Shown here one piece after another: positions 1-9,219 of a stretch of 64,000 nt of DNA. Below the pieces are notes generated by a model. It saw only the letters and a program-made list of their open reading frames with translations. It was not told the DNA's origin and searched no databases. The translations under genes and the position numbers were made by a program. Every line of letters starts with the position of its first letter. The first letter of the stretch is position 1. This DNA is from Paenibacillus spongiae. Lineage in GTDB: Bacteria; Bacillota; Bacilli; Paenibacillales; Paenibacillaceae. The DNA lies in contig NZ_CP091430.1 in NCBI RefSeq assembly GCF_024734895.1, positions 5,536,501 to 5,600,500 on the forward strand. The letters run 5' to 3'.

Positions 1-113
1 CCGGATCGGGTAAGCAGCCAAATATCGAGCAGATAGACCGAATGAATGAATGGACGGCCAGCCGTTGTCCACCGAAACGAAGGCGCCCATCTCATTCATA
101 ATGAAGAATGTGG

Positions 114-1112
114 CTACACCGCATCGGGTCTTGCCCGGCGGTAACGCAGACGGATAAGACGCAGGCGGTCGTAGAGCATATCAAGCGGCTTTCCTTGAAC
201 GGATTCTTCCCCATAAACGTTAAAAAGCACAGGCTTCAAGTACTTGTCGCCGATGGTTGCGAGGGCATCCCACACAAGCTGCTGCTCCGCTTCCGGCATC
301 TGCTCAAGCTCAAGCTTAATGAGCGGCTCCATATCATAGCCTTCCGTATCGAGCCGCTCGATCCGCTCCATCAAATCGCGGCGCGGAAGCTCGAGCTCGG
401 CCTGCAGCTGCTCCAGCGACTTCCCTTCCGAAATAGCGCTAAGCAGCTGTCTCTTCTCTCGATGCCTGTCCATCTGCGACTTGTATTTATTCTCTTTCTG
501 TTTATACAGCCACTGCGTATACAGCTTAGGGTCGAGAGCCTCGGCGACCCAATCAAGCGGAAACGGTCTCGGCTGCTCGAAGGCATTCGTCACCTTAAGC
601 AAGTCCTCCCCGTAGTTCGCCTGCTTCGCTTCGCCCCAGCCCGGTATTTGCTCTAGCTCTTCCAGCGTGTGGGGAACGTATGCGCTAATCATCCACAAGA
701 TACGGTTCGTTGCCACCAAATAAGCCGACTTCTTATCGGCCACCGCCCTGGATCTGCGCCAGTCCCTAAGCGCATCGAACAGCGCCGCATTCGAGTTCAT
801 CTCGCCGAAGCATTGCATCATGGAATACGTGCTGCCTGAGCCGGCGGACGCCCTGCGTTCGTCGAGTGCGCCGTCAATGATGGGCGAATAGCCTTCGCCC
901 ATCTTCACTGCAGCTCCGTGCCGAAACGCGGCCAGCATCTCCTCCCACGAGCCGCCTTCAAACCAGACGGATTGCTCTTGGCTTCCCGTCTCGCTTACTT
1001 CCGTCCAGACGACAGACCATACCCCCTCGTACTCGCCAATAGACTGCTGCCCTTGCTGAGCCGCATGTCCCTCCGTCACTTTCTCGAATGTGTTCAAAAA
1101 TACAACCTGCAT
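114..1112 (-). CDS. HRDC domain-containing protein
   Basis: A 332-residue protein with an HRDC-like helical segment at about residues 109-175, containing the LEQIPGWGEAK core typical of HRDC domains, the nucleic-acid-binding accessory domain of RecQ helicases and RNase D. No helicase or nuclease motif is visible, so this is a stand-alone HRDC protein of the kind common in Bacillales, of unknown substrate. The C-terminal third is charged and helical and could hold a helix-turn-helix (residues about 230-260). The ATG at 1112 is chosen over the upstream in-frame ATG at 1142 because GGAGGTG (1118-1124) sits at ideal distance. Upstream lie a good promoter and a leader terminator, so expression may be attenuated. 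Confidence 0.8.
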   Translation of the reverse strand: MQVVFLNTFEKVTEGHAAQQGQQSIGEYEGVWSVVWTEVSETGSQEQSVWFEGGSWEEMLAAFRHGAAVKMGEGYSPIIDGALDERRASAGSGSTYSMMQCFGEMNSNAALFDALRDWRRSRAVADKKSAYLVATNRILWMISAYVPHTLEELEQIPGWGEAKQANYGEDLLKVTNAFEQPRPFPLDWVAEALDPKLYTQWLYKQKENKYKSQMDRHREKRQLLSAISEGKSLEQLQAELELPRRDLMERIERLDTEGYDMEPLIKLELEQMPEAEQQLVWDALATIGDKYLKPVLFNVYGEESVQGKPLDMLYDRLRLIRLRYRRARPDAV

Positions 1113-1185
1113 CCTGACACCTCCAAATTTGTCGTTGCTCATATCGACCGACTGAACGAGAGGCTGAGGTTCGTACTACAAGCAC

Positions 1186-1229
1186 AAAAAAAGCACCCCT
1201 TAAGCCGTTACCGGCATTAAGAGGTGCTT
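1186..1229 (-). terminator. Leader terminator upstream of the HRDC gene (candidate attenuator)
   Basis: On the minus strand a long hairpin (arms AAGCACC and GGTGCTT at the base, GCCG/CGGC near the loop) is followed by seven T. It lies between the promoter at 1259-1287 and the HRDC start at 1112, with no minus-strand gene upstream that it could serve. A five-codon ORF (ATG, four codons, TAA) is embedded in the stem. Confidence 0.65.
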
Positions 1230-1258
1230 CCTCAACGTTCAATAATTCGATTGCTCAC

Positions 1259-1287
1259 ATCATAGCATAGGAATAGACCCATGACAA
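1259..1287 (-). promoter_or_regulatory. Sigma-A promoter for the HRDC gene leader
   Basis: Minus strand TTGTCA (1282-1287), 17-bp spacer, TATGAT (1259-1264): near consensus. Predicted start near 1252 gives a leader of about 140 nt that contains the terminator at 1186-1229. Confidence 0.65.
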
Positions 1288-1324
1288 GGGGAACAAATCG
1301 TCAGGAGTAGACCTATATAACAGG

Positions 1325-1354
1325 TTGCCCAACTCTGCGGGCAAGTGCTATGAT
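1325..1354 (+). promoter_or_regulatory. Sigma-A promoter for the DUF3055 gene
   Basis: TTGCCC (1325-1330), 18-bp spacer, TATGAT (1349-1354), about 90 bp before the ATG at 1443. It is back to back with the minus-strand promoter at 1259-1287. Confidence 0.5.
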
Positions 1355-1442
1355 ACTTGGCAAAAGCGTATATGCAGTCGGCTCTTATTTGTCATCGTAC
1401 GCGTATGCTTTCTTAACGATTTATACACTTAGGAGGATATAT

Positions 1443-1739
1443 ATGCAGCTGCCGGATTATGATTTCATGTCGGATACGACAGAAGATACGACGACCCGGT
1501 TCGTCACCTTCATTACACCGGGGATGACGCGCTTCGATCTTGCGGTTACGTCGACCCACCGGTTCTATGGCAAGAAGCTGGTTACGGATCTTCAGAGCGG
1601 ACGGACCGCCATTATCGGGCCGGACGATCTCGAAGAGGAAGGTTATTTGGAATATACGTTCAAGCTTACTGAAGAAGAAGCCATGGAGCTGGGACAATTT
1701 CTGACCTTCGTTGTCGGTACGGTGAATTTTACCGATTGA
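1443..1739 (+). CDS. DUF3055 (SAV0927-like) family protein
   Basis: A 98-residue acidic protein. The run RFYGKKLV followed by GRTAIIGPDDLEEEGYLE matches the small DUF3055 family found across Bacillales; I recognise the family from its sequence pattern, its function is not known. No signal peptide or membrane segment is seen. The start at 1443 is set by AGGAGG at 1431-1436; an upstream in-frame ATG at 1350 has no such site and overlaps the promoter. The next gene follows 50 bp downstream and may be co-transcribed. Confidence 0.75.
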   Translation: MQLPDYDFMSDTTEDTTTRFVTFITPGMTRFDLAVTSTHRFYGKKLVTDLQSGRTAIIGPDDLEEEGYLEYTFKLTEEEAMELGQFLTFVVGTVNFTD

Positions 1740-1789
1740 TCGGGGCACACTGAAACGGTAAACCAATACCGTTTGCAGGAGGGACAACG

Positions 1790-2068
1790 ATGAACGGATT
1801 TATCCCCGAAAACCGTCAGCCTTACACGGACCTGTCAACAGTCGAATCGCAGCGCAACGATCTCACGGCCGAAGAATTTCCGGAAGGGGCTTACGGCTCC
1901 GATCTTCAATCAGAGAAGATCGGCAAGAGCAAGCCGTGGCGGATCGATCAGAGATCTCCCAATCCTTTCGGTTACGAAAACCGCGGGCTGCATGCCGGAC
2001 TGGAACGCGGTTATCCCGGCGACAGCGGTTACGGTAACGCAATTCCGGATGCGCTGGACGAACCGTAA
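1790..2068 (+). CDS. Small hypothetical protein
   Basis: A 92-residue hydrophilic protein rich in Gly, Pro, Asn and Tyr, probably without stable fold. It starts 5 bp after an AGGAGGG site and ends before a strong terminator at 2085-2132, so it looks like a genuine gene, probably in one transcript with the DUF3055 gene. I do not recognise the family. Confidence 0.65.
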   Translation: MNGFIPENRQPYTDLSTVESQRNDLTAEEFPEGAYGSDLQSEKIGKSKPWRIDQRSPNPFGYENRGLHAGLERGYPGDSGYGNAIPDALDEP

Positions 2069-2084
2069 TTGTTCACCTGTGAAA

Positions 2085-2132
2085 TCAAAGAACCGTCATG
2101 GATCCTCATTCGAGGTCCTGACGGTTCTTTGA
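2085..2132. terminator. Bidirectional terminator
   Basis: Perfect 14-bp arms, TCAAAGAACCGTCA and its complement, surround a loop with a second small stem. It lies between convergent genes ending at 2068 (+) and 2141 (-) and can serve both. Confidence 0.8.
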
Positions 2133-2140
2133 TGACTATG

Positions 2141-3544
2141 CTACCACTTCAGCTGTTCACCGAACAACAGCGCATTGCTCAGCTGCCGGCCGGGCGCCGT
2201 TACCGTTTTCCCTTTGAACCATAAGCCGGATGAAGCTCCTCCATCCAGATTCATCGCTTGATGGGCGCCCAGACCGACCATCAGCTGCGCCCACTGTTTC
2301 ATTGTCGCGCCCGATACGGTCGCGAGCATGATCGAGCCGTCCTTGCGAAGCGCGATGCCGCTCCTTGCGCCGGCACCTGTCAATATCTTCGCATCCCTAA
2401 AGCCCTCCGCTGCCGCGTTCAACGCAACCTTGCCGTCTTTAACCAGCCTTGGACCCGCCCCGATTGCGGTATGCACTTGGCTCCAATCAACCGGATTCCC
2501 CGCCAGATCGGTCATCTTCAGTTTGTAGGATACGGTTGATCCCACTTGAAACTTGGCTGCCTGTCCCTGCTCCTTGCCTTGAAAGACAAGCACGAAGCCG
2601 TCCTTCGGAATTGCGGCATTCTCACCCGAGGCTATACGCGTGACGACGCCTTTGGAGACAATAACCGCTCTGCTTGCAGCAAATCCGAGCCGTTCTCCCC
2701 GCTTCGGCGTGAATAATGTGGCAGCTGTCGCTCCCGGAGCAGGCGTCCGATTCATGAAATAGGCATACCAGCCTGAACTGCCCGTTTTTCCTTCCGTCCT
2801 TCCGTCCACCAGGAGGCGGATATTGTCCATCAGAACGCTGCCGTCCCACTGGAACCCGACTGCAGTGCCGGTATTGCCGATATGTTCCGCCATTCCGTCG
2901 CTAATGACGGTGCCATAGGGATCCGGCGGACCGCCGTAAGCCTCGAAGAATGTCCCGTTAATCGCGACATCCGCACGATATGCCGCAGCAATCGAGGCCA
3001 GCGGGGCAGTCGCACCGACTCTCCGCTCAGCCAAGCCTGCCGTGACAGGCATTCCCTTCGGAATGGTCACCGTTCGAACGGTGAACGTCTTCCCCGATAC
3101 CGTCAGCTTCCTGTCCGATAGAGCCGGCAGGAAAGCCCGCTTAACCGGTTTATAGGCCGTAACGTTAACCGGCAGCTTGAGCTGCCCGCTGTAGCCTTCG
3201 GAGACGACCGTAACCGTCAGGACCGTCGATCCGGCATTCACCGACATGAGGACGCCATGCGCGTTCACTTTCGCCACTGCCGCATTGCCGACTTGATAGG
3301 CAAGGGTGACGGGCGCCGACAGGGTCAATTTATTCCCAAGCGGAATTCGCGTTCCGAGAGGCAATTCAATCGACGCCAACGGATACGCAAGCTTGACCGC
3401 CGTATCCTTAGCGGCACCGGCTGCTTCGGCCGAGGCAGCGTATCCCTTATCAAATAAAACGCAGGAGCCTGTCAATCCGGCTGTTGCGAGCCATGCGGCC
3501 AAAACGCTTGCCGCCAGGCAGGCCGTTCGCGCTTTCCACTTCAT
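2141..3544 (-). CDS. Secreted phosphodiester glycosidase family protein (NAGPA domain)
   Basis: A 467-residue exported protein. The N-terminus is a signal peptide (basic MKWK, then a long hydrophobic stretch). Residues about 60-125 form a Big_2-like immunoglobulin repeat. The C-terminal half is the NAGPA fold, with AIGAGPRLVKDGK and, near the end, MNLDGGASSG, the conserved core of this family. Relatives cleave phosphodiester-linked sugars, for example N-acetylglucosamine-1-phosphodiester; the substrate here is unknown but a cell-wall or exopolysaccharide target is reasonable. ATG at 3544 is preferred over 3565 because it has GGAG upstream and gives a proper signal peptide. It ends at the bidirectional terminator 2085-2132. 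Confidence 0.8.
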   Translation of the reverse strand: MKWKARTACLAASVLAAWLATAGLTGSCVLFDKGYAASAEAAGAAKDTAVKLAYPLASIELPLGTRIPLGNKLTLSAPVTLAYQVGNAAVAKVNAHGVLMSVNAGSTVLTVTVVSEGYSGQLKLPVNVTAYKPVKRAFLPALSDRKLTVSGKTFTVRTVTIPKGMPVTAGLAERRVGATAPLASIAAAYRADVAINGTFFEAYGGPPDPYGTVISDGMAEHIGNTGTAVGFQWDGSVLMDNIRLLVDGRTEGKTGSSGWYAYFMNRTPAPGATAATLFTPKRGERLGFAASRAVIVSKGVVTRIASGENAAIPKDGFVLVFQGKEQGQAAKFQVGSTVSYKLKMTDLAGNPVDWSQVHTAIGAGPRLVKDGKVALNAAAEGFRDAKILTGAGARSGIALRKDGSIMLATVSGATMKQWAQLMVGLGAHQAMNLDGGASSGLWFKGKTVTAPGRQLSNALLFGEQLKW

Positions 3545-3737
3545 TGATGCGCATCTCCATTCCAATCGTAATCATGCTTATACCGATATATTTTCGGTAT
3601 TTCGCCCTGCAATGTGAAGAGCGGCCAAAGAATGGATGCAGCCTACGCTGAAAATGGAAATCGCATGCGAGTAACCTCTCCAAACGACATGCCATAAGAA
3701 TAAAAGGGTTCGCTCGGCGGCGAAGGCCGTTTAATTC

Positions 3738-4688
3738 TTAGTCAGGCTCCTTGCTCCGGCCGCCATCGATCGGACTCGCCGAATCAGTCGAGTCCTCCGG
3801 GGGGCTTATGATGACCCGTTTCCCGTCGAATTCGAGCACGGCTTTGCCGGCGACATTCATTTCATCCAAGTACGTCTTAGGGATTTGCAGCCGGCCTGCA
3901 CGGTCGATGACGACAAATTCTTCATGCCGCGCACCGAATCTTGAACCGGGAGCCGCTGCTGTCGCCGTTGATTCTTCATCATCCTCTAAATTCGCAAGAG
4001 CGGTGTCCATGTCCCGCTTGACCCACTCCGTGCTTGTCAACCCGTCCCGGATCGCAACAACGCGGTCGACTTTGTCCGCGACGGAGAGATCATGCGTAAC
4101 AATGACGATCGTCACGCCCATCTCCCGGTTAAGACGACGGAAGATATCCAGGATTTGTTCTCCCGTCGAGCTGTCTACCGATCCGGTCGGCTCATCGGCG
4201 AGAATAAGAGACGGGCGGTTGGAGAGCGCGATCGCAATGGCGACTCGCTGCTGCTCGCCGCCGCTAAGCTGCGTCAGCCGGCTGCCCATCCGATGCTCCA
4301 AACCAACCGCGGCAAGCAGCTGTTTGGCATAGACCCGGTCTGCTTTTCCCATTATGAGCATCGGCAGCTCTACGTTCTGAGTCGCGGTGAGGTAGGGCAC
4401 TAAATTACGGGCGTTATTTTGCCAGATGAAACCTACGGTTTTCCGTTTATATTCGATCAGATGCTCCTTGGACATCTTGAGTAAATTCCACGGTCCGACG
4501 ACCGCTTGGCCGGCAGACGGCCGATCAAGACCGCCAAGAATATTGAGCAGGGTAGATTTGCCGCTCCCGCTGTTGCCGATGATCGCCATCATCTCGCCTT
4601 GTTCAACGGTCATATTCAAGCCTTGAAGCGCAACGACCTCAATATCGTCGGTTTTATAAATTTTCACCAGACCTTCGCAATGGATCAT
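3738..4688 (-). CDS. ABC transporter ATPase with C-terminal AbrB-like domain
   Basis: A 316-residue ATPase of the MacB/LolD class. Walker A is GNSGSGKST (residues 38-46); signature LSGGEQQR and Walker B LILADEPTGSVD follow. The family normally ends near residue 230. Here a linker leads to about 40 residues (256-297) reading VVIDRAGRLQIPK...GKAVLEFDGKRVIIS, which resembles the swapped-hairpin AbrB/SpoVT DNA-binding or MazE-type fold. Last gene of the five-gene operon that starts at 10697, 31 bp after the FtsX permease, which it probably energises. ATG at 4688 is used; an upstream TTG at 4700 abuts the GGAGG and is less likely. Confidence 0.85.
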   Translation of the reverse strand: MIHCEGLVKIYKTDDIEVVALQGLNMTVEQGEMMAIIGNSGSGKSTLLNILGGLDRPSAGQAVVGPWNLLKMSKEHLIEYKRKTVGFIWQNNARNLVPYLTATQNVELPMLIMGKADRVYAKQLLAAVGLEHRMGSRLTQLSGGEQQRVAIAIALSNRPSLILADEPTGSVDSSTGEQILDIFRRLNREMGVTIVIVTHDLSVADKVDRVVAIRDGLTSTEWVKRDMDTALANLEDDEESTATAAAPGSRFGARHEEFVVIDRAGRLQIPKTYLDEMNVAGKAVLEFDGKRVIISPPEDSTDSASPIDGGRSKEPD

Positions 4689-4719
4689 CCAGTGCCTCAA
4701 CCTCCTCTTTCACATGGTG

Positions 4720-7512
4720 CTATCGTTCTTCGCCAAGCTTAACGGCCTGCGAAATGCGCAGACGCCGAAGCTGCAGGATGAGCAGGCAGGCGCCGGCGGC
4801 GAGCATAACGCCGATGGCCGCGTACAGCTTCAGCGTATCCTCCGCCTCGAACACAATGCGAAACGGCGGCACCTGCCTCGTCCCTTCCAGCGTTCCGTCC
4901 TGCAGGAACGGCAGAAACAAACGGCTCGCCATCGTGCCGAGCCCCATTCCCGCTGCGACCGACAGGCCTGTCGTGAACAGCTGTTCGAGCAGCAGCATCC
5001 GGGTTAATTGGCCGCGGGAGAGTCCCATAGCTCTCAAGATGCCGAACTGGACAACCCGGCGCGACAAGGTGAAGAACCAGAAAATCAAATAACCCAGCAG
5101 GGAAACAAGCAACGATATGAGAAACCCGAGACTCAGAATGCCGAAGACGCCGCCTTGTGCCGGATGATTGCGCCGCTCGATCAGCTCGCCGCGGGCATCT
5201 TCCGCTTGAGCGACTTCAATGCCGCGCCCCGCCAGTGTCTCCAATACGGGCGCTAGCTTCGCGCCGTCTTTCATCTTCAACCATACTTCATACGGAATCT
5301 TCTCCATCTGCTGATACAGATAGTCCAGATTGACCACGAAGAAAGGCGACTCGTCCGGGTATTGGCTCGGCCAATAGGGCACAATTCCAACGACTACTAA
5401 TTCCACCGCCGCTTTGTCATAACCAATCGTTAATCGGAGCGGGTCGCCTTCCTTCAAGCCATATTGCTGCGCGAATCCGGCAGAGATCAGGACGGCTTGC
5501 TCCGCTTGTCCAAGCGCATTCAGATACTCATAGGGGTGATACGGATACAGATCCTTGCGAAACCAGGCCGCCTTGGCGAATTCGGCATTGTCGATACCGA
5601 CGACCTGCCCATTGCCGGCTTGCTTGCCGCCGACCTCCGCTTTTCCCGTCGCCTTCAAGACCCGGGCAGCCGCCTCTACCCCACTTAATTGCGAGTAGGC
5701 TTGGAAGGAAGGTTCGGTATAATAGATTTTGTTCTCATCATTCTCATCTTGAACGCCTTCCCAGGCCGCCTTCAGAACAACGTCGCTGCCATATTGATAA
5801 TTCGTGCGGTCCGATGCATTCACATCCATCGTTCGTGCAGCCGATGAATTATAGACGCCAAGCCCGATCGTAAGAATCAATAAAATCATGAGCGGGTAAA
5901 AAGTGGCGGCCGACCTGGACAGCTGCGTCAACGTAATATACAGCGTTACCGGCATACGATTCTTCATGAACGCATTCCAGACACGGAGCATCAGCGGAAA
6001 CAACCGGAGGCATAGCAATGCCGCGGCGAACAGGAACAACGCCGGGAAGACGAAGATGACCGGTTGAATTTGCGCTGTTCCCCCACTTTGGGCAACCGAC
6101 GAGATTTGGCCGGTATCCAGCAGATACCATCCGGCTGCGACGGCAACCAACAGAGCGACATCCACATACATTCGCTGCCAAAGCGGAGATCCTCCGCTTC
6201 TCGCACGCCGCTGGGTATGCTTGACGATCGACGCTTCGGCATAGGCGCGAATTGGCGCCGTCGTGGCGATCACAGCGAGCAGAGCTGCGGTGCCTCCGAA
6301 CAACCAGACCGCTTTATTCCACCCGACCGGAATCGATTTGCGGCCGACGAAGGAGAGGAATCCGCTGGAGGATCCGATCATTTTGGCCATCAACCAGGCC
6401 AGAACAAGACCGATCAGCAGAGCGGCTCCACCAAGCAGCGCGGCTTCGATCATATAGAGCCATGTGATCTGCCTCGGACTGGCACCCCGGCTATGCAGCA
6501 CCGAGATATCGCTTCTCTGGCGATCCAGCGCTTGCTTCGCGTTAAGGGTGATGAAATACAGCACCATCGCGAGCACCGGTGCAGCAAGGGCGAACAGCAT
6601 TGCCTGCAGCAGGACGCTCTGGCGATTGAATTCATGCAGCATATCGATAAACGTCAAATTGACCTTCGTATTCTCCAGCATACGGTGCAGATTGATCTCG
6701 AGCCGCTGCAGCTCCCCAGTGAGAGGGCCAAGATCGCTGATTCGAATGTCTCCTAAATCGAATGCGTAGAACCATTCAGCCGAATCCAATACCAGTTGCT
6801 TTTCCCGGAGCAACGTATCGGTCATCGACTTGTGGCTGACGAGCAAGGTATCGGCCAATTTATCTTTTCCGTTGATCGCCCAGTTCAGATCCGTCTCGTC
6901 TTTTAATTTATACGTGCCGGTAATACGCACGGTCAGCCTATTGCTCTGCCCGTCCGCATTCTTGGCGTCATAGTAGAACGTATCGCCGATCCTCCAGCCG
7001 TACCGGGCCAGCGTCTCGTTCAGCACAAGAACTTCGATGGCTTCTCCTTGATTACTATCCCGGGGCAGCTTCCCTTCCGTCAGTTCGATCCGATCCGTCA
7101 TGCCGCTCTGCGCGGCGAGCTCCATGCGAACTAAACGGCTCGAAGCGCTGCCTGCGCCTGTTTGCGCAGATCGTACCGTTGAAGCGGGGAGGCTGAGACG
7201 GTTTGAGAAGGCTTCAGCCGGAAATCCGATACGTCCGGGGAGTTCCCCGGTGATCCAGCGGTCCGCCTCTCCCAGCCCGTCCAAGTCGGTGCCTTCCATC
7301 CCTCCCGATTGATATTTGATATAGAGAGATGCTGCAGGCAGTCCTTTCGTCTCTTCCTGAAGAGACTTCGCAACAAGCCGCTTCAACGTGCCGTCGGCAT
7401 ACATCGGTATGCTCATCGCGAACGCCGCCGCCACAGTCAAACCAAGCAGCGTTGTGAGCGTAAACCAGCGGTTTTGCCACATTTTCAGGAGAAGATAGAC
7501 GATGATCCGCAT
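4720..7512 (-). CDS. ABC transporter permease, FtsX-like
   Basis: A 930-residue membrane protein with the layout of large MacB/FtsX permeases: one N-terminal transmembrane helix (about 15-35), a long extracytoplasmic region, a first FtsX bundle of helices (around residues 300-430), further helices at about 450-560, a second extracytoplasmic domain, and a C-terminal FtsX bundle (about 780-920). Such permeases work with MacB-type ATPases and a membrane-fusion protein, usually in export of peptides or drugs or in envelope stress, not in import. The start codon overlaps the stop codon of the membrane-fusion gene (shared base 7512), so the two are translationally coupled. Confidence 0.85.
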   Translation of the reverse strand: MRIIVYLLLKMWQNRWFTLTTLLGLTVAAAFAMSIPMYADGTLKRLVAKSLQEETKGLPAASLYIKYQSGGMEGTDLDGLGEADRWITGELPGRIGFPAEAFSNRLSLPASTVRSAQTGAGSASSRLVRMELAAQSGMTDRIELTEGKLPRDSNQGEAIEVLVLNETLARYGWRIGDTFYYDAKNADGQSNRLTVRITGTYKLKDETDLNWAINGKDKLADTLLVSHKSMTDTLLREKQLVLDSAEWFYAFDLGDIRISDLGPLTGELQRLEINLHRMLENTKVNLTFIDMLHEFNRQSVLLQAMLFALAAPVLAMVLYFITLNAKQALDRQRSDISVLHSRGASPRQITWLYMIEAALLGGAALLIGLVLAWLMAKMIGSSSGFLSFVGRKSIPVGWNKAVWLFGGTAALLAVIATTAPIRAYAEASIVKHTQRRARSGGSPLWQRMYVDVALLVAVAAGWYLLDTGQISSVAQSGGTAQIQPVIFVFPALFLFAAALLCLRLFPLMLRVWNAFMKNRMPVTLYITLTQLSRSAATFYPLMILLILTIGLGVYNSSAARTMDVNASDRTNYQYGSDVVLKAAWEGVQDENDENKIYYTEPSFQAYSQLSGVEAAARVLKATGKAEVGGKQAGNGQVVGIDNAEFAKAAWFRKDLYPYHPYEYLNALGQAEQAVLISAGFAQQYGLKEGDPLRLTIGYDKAAVELVVVGIVPYWPSQYPDESPFFVVNLDYLYQQMEKIPYEVWLKMKDGAKLAPVLETLAGRGIEVAQAEDARGELIERRNHPAQGGVFGILSLGFLISLLVSLLGYLIFWFFTLSRRVVQFGILRAMGLSRGQLTRMLLLEQLFTTGLSVAAGMGLGTMASRLFLPFLQDGTLEGTRQVPPFRIVFEAEDTLKLYAAIGVMLAAGACLLILQLRRLRISQAVKLGEER

Positions 7513-8522
7513 TATTTCCCCACGACCTTCTGGCCTTCCTTAAGCCCTTTAATGATTTCCACATCCGTGACCGTTTGTACGCCGATTTCTACGTCCACCT
7601 CGCCCTTGCTGCCATCGGCATTGGATACAAGCACGTAATGGCGGCCATTCTGCTTCCGAAGGGCTGCGCTTGGAATATACAACGCATTCTCCTGTCGTTC
7701 GATGATGACGGAAGCGGATAACGGCGTACCGTGCTGGACGCTCTCGGGCAGCTTCTTCAGATCGATCAGGGCATATGAATCTAACGAGTCTTCCTCCTGC
7801 TGGCTTCCGCTTACAGGCAGTCTTCTTACCTTTCCCATATGGTCGCCGGCCGTGTTGATCCCGACTACCGTTTCCATCCCCGGGGCAATATGCTTTAGAT
7901 CGCCCGAGCTGAATTGGACCGCAACGACGAGAGCGTCCATATCCGCGATTTGGCCGACCTTCTCGTACGACTTCGTCATATCGCCTTTCTCGGCTGTAAA
8001 ACTGACAATCGTACCGTCATAGGGAGCCGTCAATTTCGAATCGGCGAGCGCACTTTGCAATTCAGCCAGTTCTTCCTTCTGCAATTTGTATTCGAGCTCT
8101 TGCTTGCGGAGCAGAATTTCATTGTCTCCGGACGCTTCTCGCAGCAATTCCTTCAAATCCAGCCCGGTCTTCTCCAGCTCGATCTCTTTACGAAGGATTT
8201 GATTTTTCATATTGCCCGTATCGAGCTCGGCCAGCACCTGACCCTTCTTCACCTTGTCCCCGGCCTTCACGTAAACATCCGTAATTCGTTGATTGTCTTC
8301 CGTAAAATAGAGAATCTCCTCCCGCTCGGACATCAGCTTGCCGGATCCGCTCACTTTCAGCTCAAGGGTTCCGCGCTTAACCGAATATTCCGGCTTCTGC
8401 GATATCTTCGGGATTTGAATCGCAGGCAGCTTCTCCAATTCTTCCTCCTGCGGAAGCAGGGAACAGCCTGCGAGGATGGATATGCTCGCCGCCGCAGCCA
8501 GCAGCCGGCATGCCGATCCCAT
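7512..8522 (-). CDS. Membrane-fusion (HlyD/RND-adaptor type) lipoprotein
   Basis: About 336 residues. The N-terminus is a lipoprotein signal with lipobox LAGC (Cys20 from the chosen start). A barrel-sandwich/lipoyl half motif (VKAGDKVKKGQVLAELD) is followed by a coiled-coil hairpin, the second half motif (LTAPYDGTIVSF) and beta-barrel domains, the order seen in MacA-like adaptors. The ATG at 8522 directly follows the TAG of the upstream ATPase; upstream in-frame ATGs at 8549 and 8597 lie inside that gene. No start has a strong ribosome binding site, so translational coupling is likely and the exact start is uncertain. Confidence 0.8.
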   Translation of the reverse strand: MGSACRLLAAAASISILAGCSLLPQEEELEKLPAIQIPKISQKPEYSVKRGTLELKVSGSGKLMSEREEILYFTEDNQRITDVYVKAGDKVKKGQVLAELDTGNMKNQILRKEIELEKTGLDLKELLREASGDNEILLRKQELEYKLQKEELAELQSALADSKLTAPYDGTIVSFTAEKGDMTKSYEKVGQIADMDALVVAVQFSSGDLKHIAPGMETVVGINTAGDHMGKVRRLPVSGSQQEEDSLDSYALIDLKKLPESVQHGTPLSASVIIERQENALYIPSAALRKQNGRHYVLVSNADGSKGEVDVEIGVQTVTDVEIIKGLKEGQKVVGK

Positions 8523-8526
8523 CCTT

Positions 8527-9219
8527 CTATTCCGTAACGATGCGGCCATCGGCCATTTGATAGACAACATCTGCCGCCCCCCATAAAGTAGAATCATGTG
8601 TGGTCATGCAGATCGCAATTCCTTCTGCCTCCACGATATCCCGAAATATCGCGATAATATGCGACGCCATGTGCGAATCAAGCTCTGCCGTCGGCTCGTC
8701 TGCCAGCAGGAGCAGAGGCCGGTGAGCGATCGCTTTGGCAATCGCCACACGCTGCTGTTCGCCGCCTGACAGCTCGAACGGGCGATGGTGTATCCGCTTC
8801 GTCAAGCCCACCAATTCCAGACACCGGGCCACCCTGTCCTTCCATTGTGTCCGTGAAATACCTGCCATCCGCAAGCTAAGCTCAACATTCTCCCAGGCTG
8901 TTAGCAGCGGCATCAGGGCGAAGGTTTGGAAGATATACCCGATCTCCTGCCGCCGCATGACAGTCAGCCGTCTGTCACTCCATTGATGGATCGCGCGATT
9001 CTTAAACATCACTTCACCCGCCGATGGCCGGTCGAGACCTCCCATCAAGTTAAGGAGCGTTGTCTTCCCTGAGCCTGAACGTCCCCGGAGCATCGTAAGG
9101 GCGCCGGATGCAACCGACATCTCGATCCCTCTCAATACATCGACCCGCTGACCGCCGGTCCAGAAGCTTCTGTGCACGTTTCGCACTTCATGGCATGGCA
9201 TCTCCGTCCTCTCAGCCAT
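8527..9219 (-). CDS. ABC transporter ATPase, MacB-like
   Basis: A 230-residue ATPase: Walker A GRSGSGKTT, signature LSGGEQQR, Walker B LLLADEPTAELD, switch His in TTHD. It has the normal family length, unlike the second ATPase of the operon at 3738. Its ATG overlaps the TAA of the solute-binding gene (TAATG). It presumably pairs with the FtsX permease at 4720; two different ATPases in one operon suggest a heterodimer or a second role for one of them. Confidence 0.85.
   Translation of the reverse strand: MAERTEMPCHEVRNVHRSFWTGGQRVDVLRGIEMSVASGALTMLRGRSGSGKTTLLNLMGGLDRPSAGEVMFKNRAIHQWSDRRLTVMRRQEIGYIFQTFALMPLLTAWENVELSLRMAGISRTQWKDRVARCLELVGLTKRIHHRPFELSGGEQQRVAIAKAIAHRPLLLLADEPTAELDSHMASHIIAIFRDIVEAEGIAICMTTHDSTLWGAADVVYQMADGRIVTE

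Noticed and set aside
1-102. Possible partial genes at the left edge on either strand (minus ATG at 99, or the end of a plus-strand frame stopping at 102)
   Set aside because: About 33 codons only, both strands open, and no ribosome site before the minus-strand ATG; it cannot be decided.
6064-6756. 230-codon plus-strand ORF opposite the FtsX permease
   Set aside because: Shadow ORF; no ribosome site and no family match.
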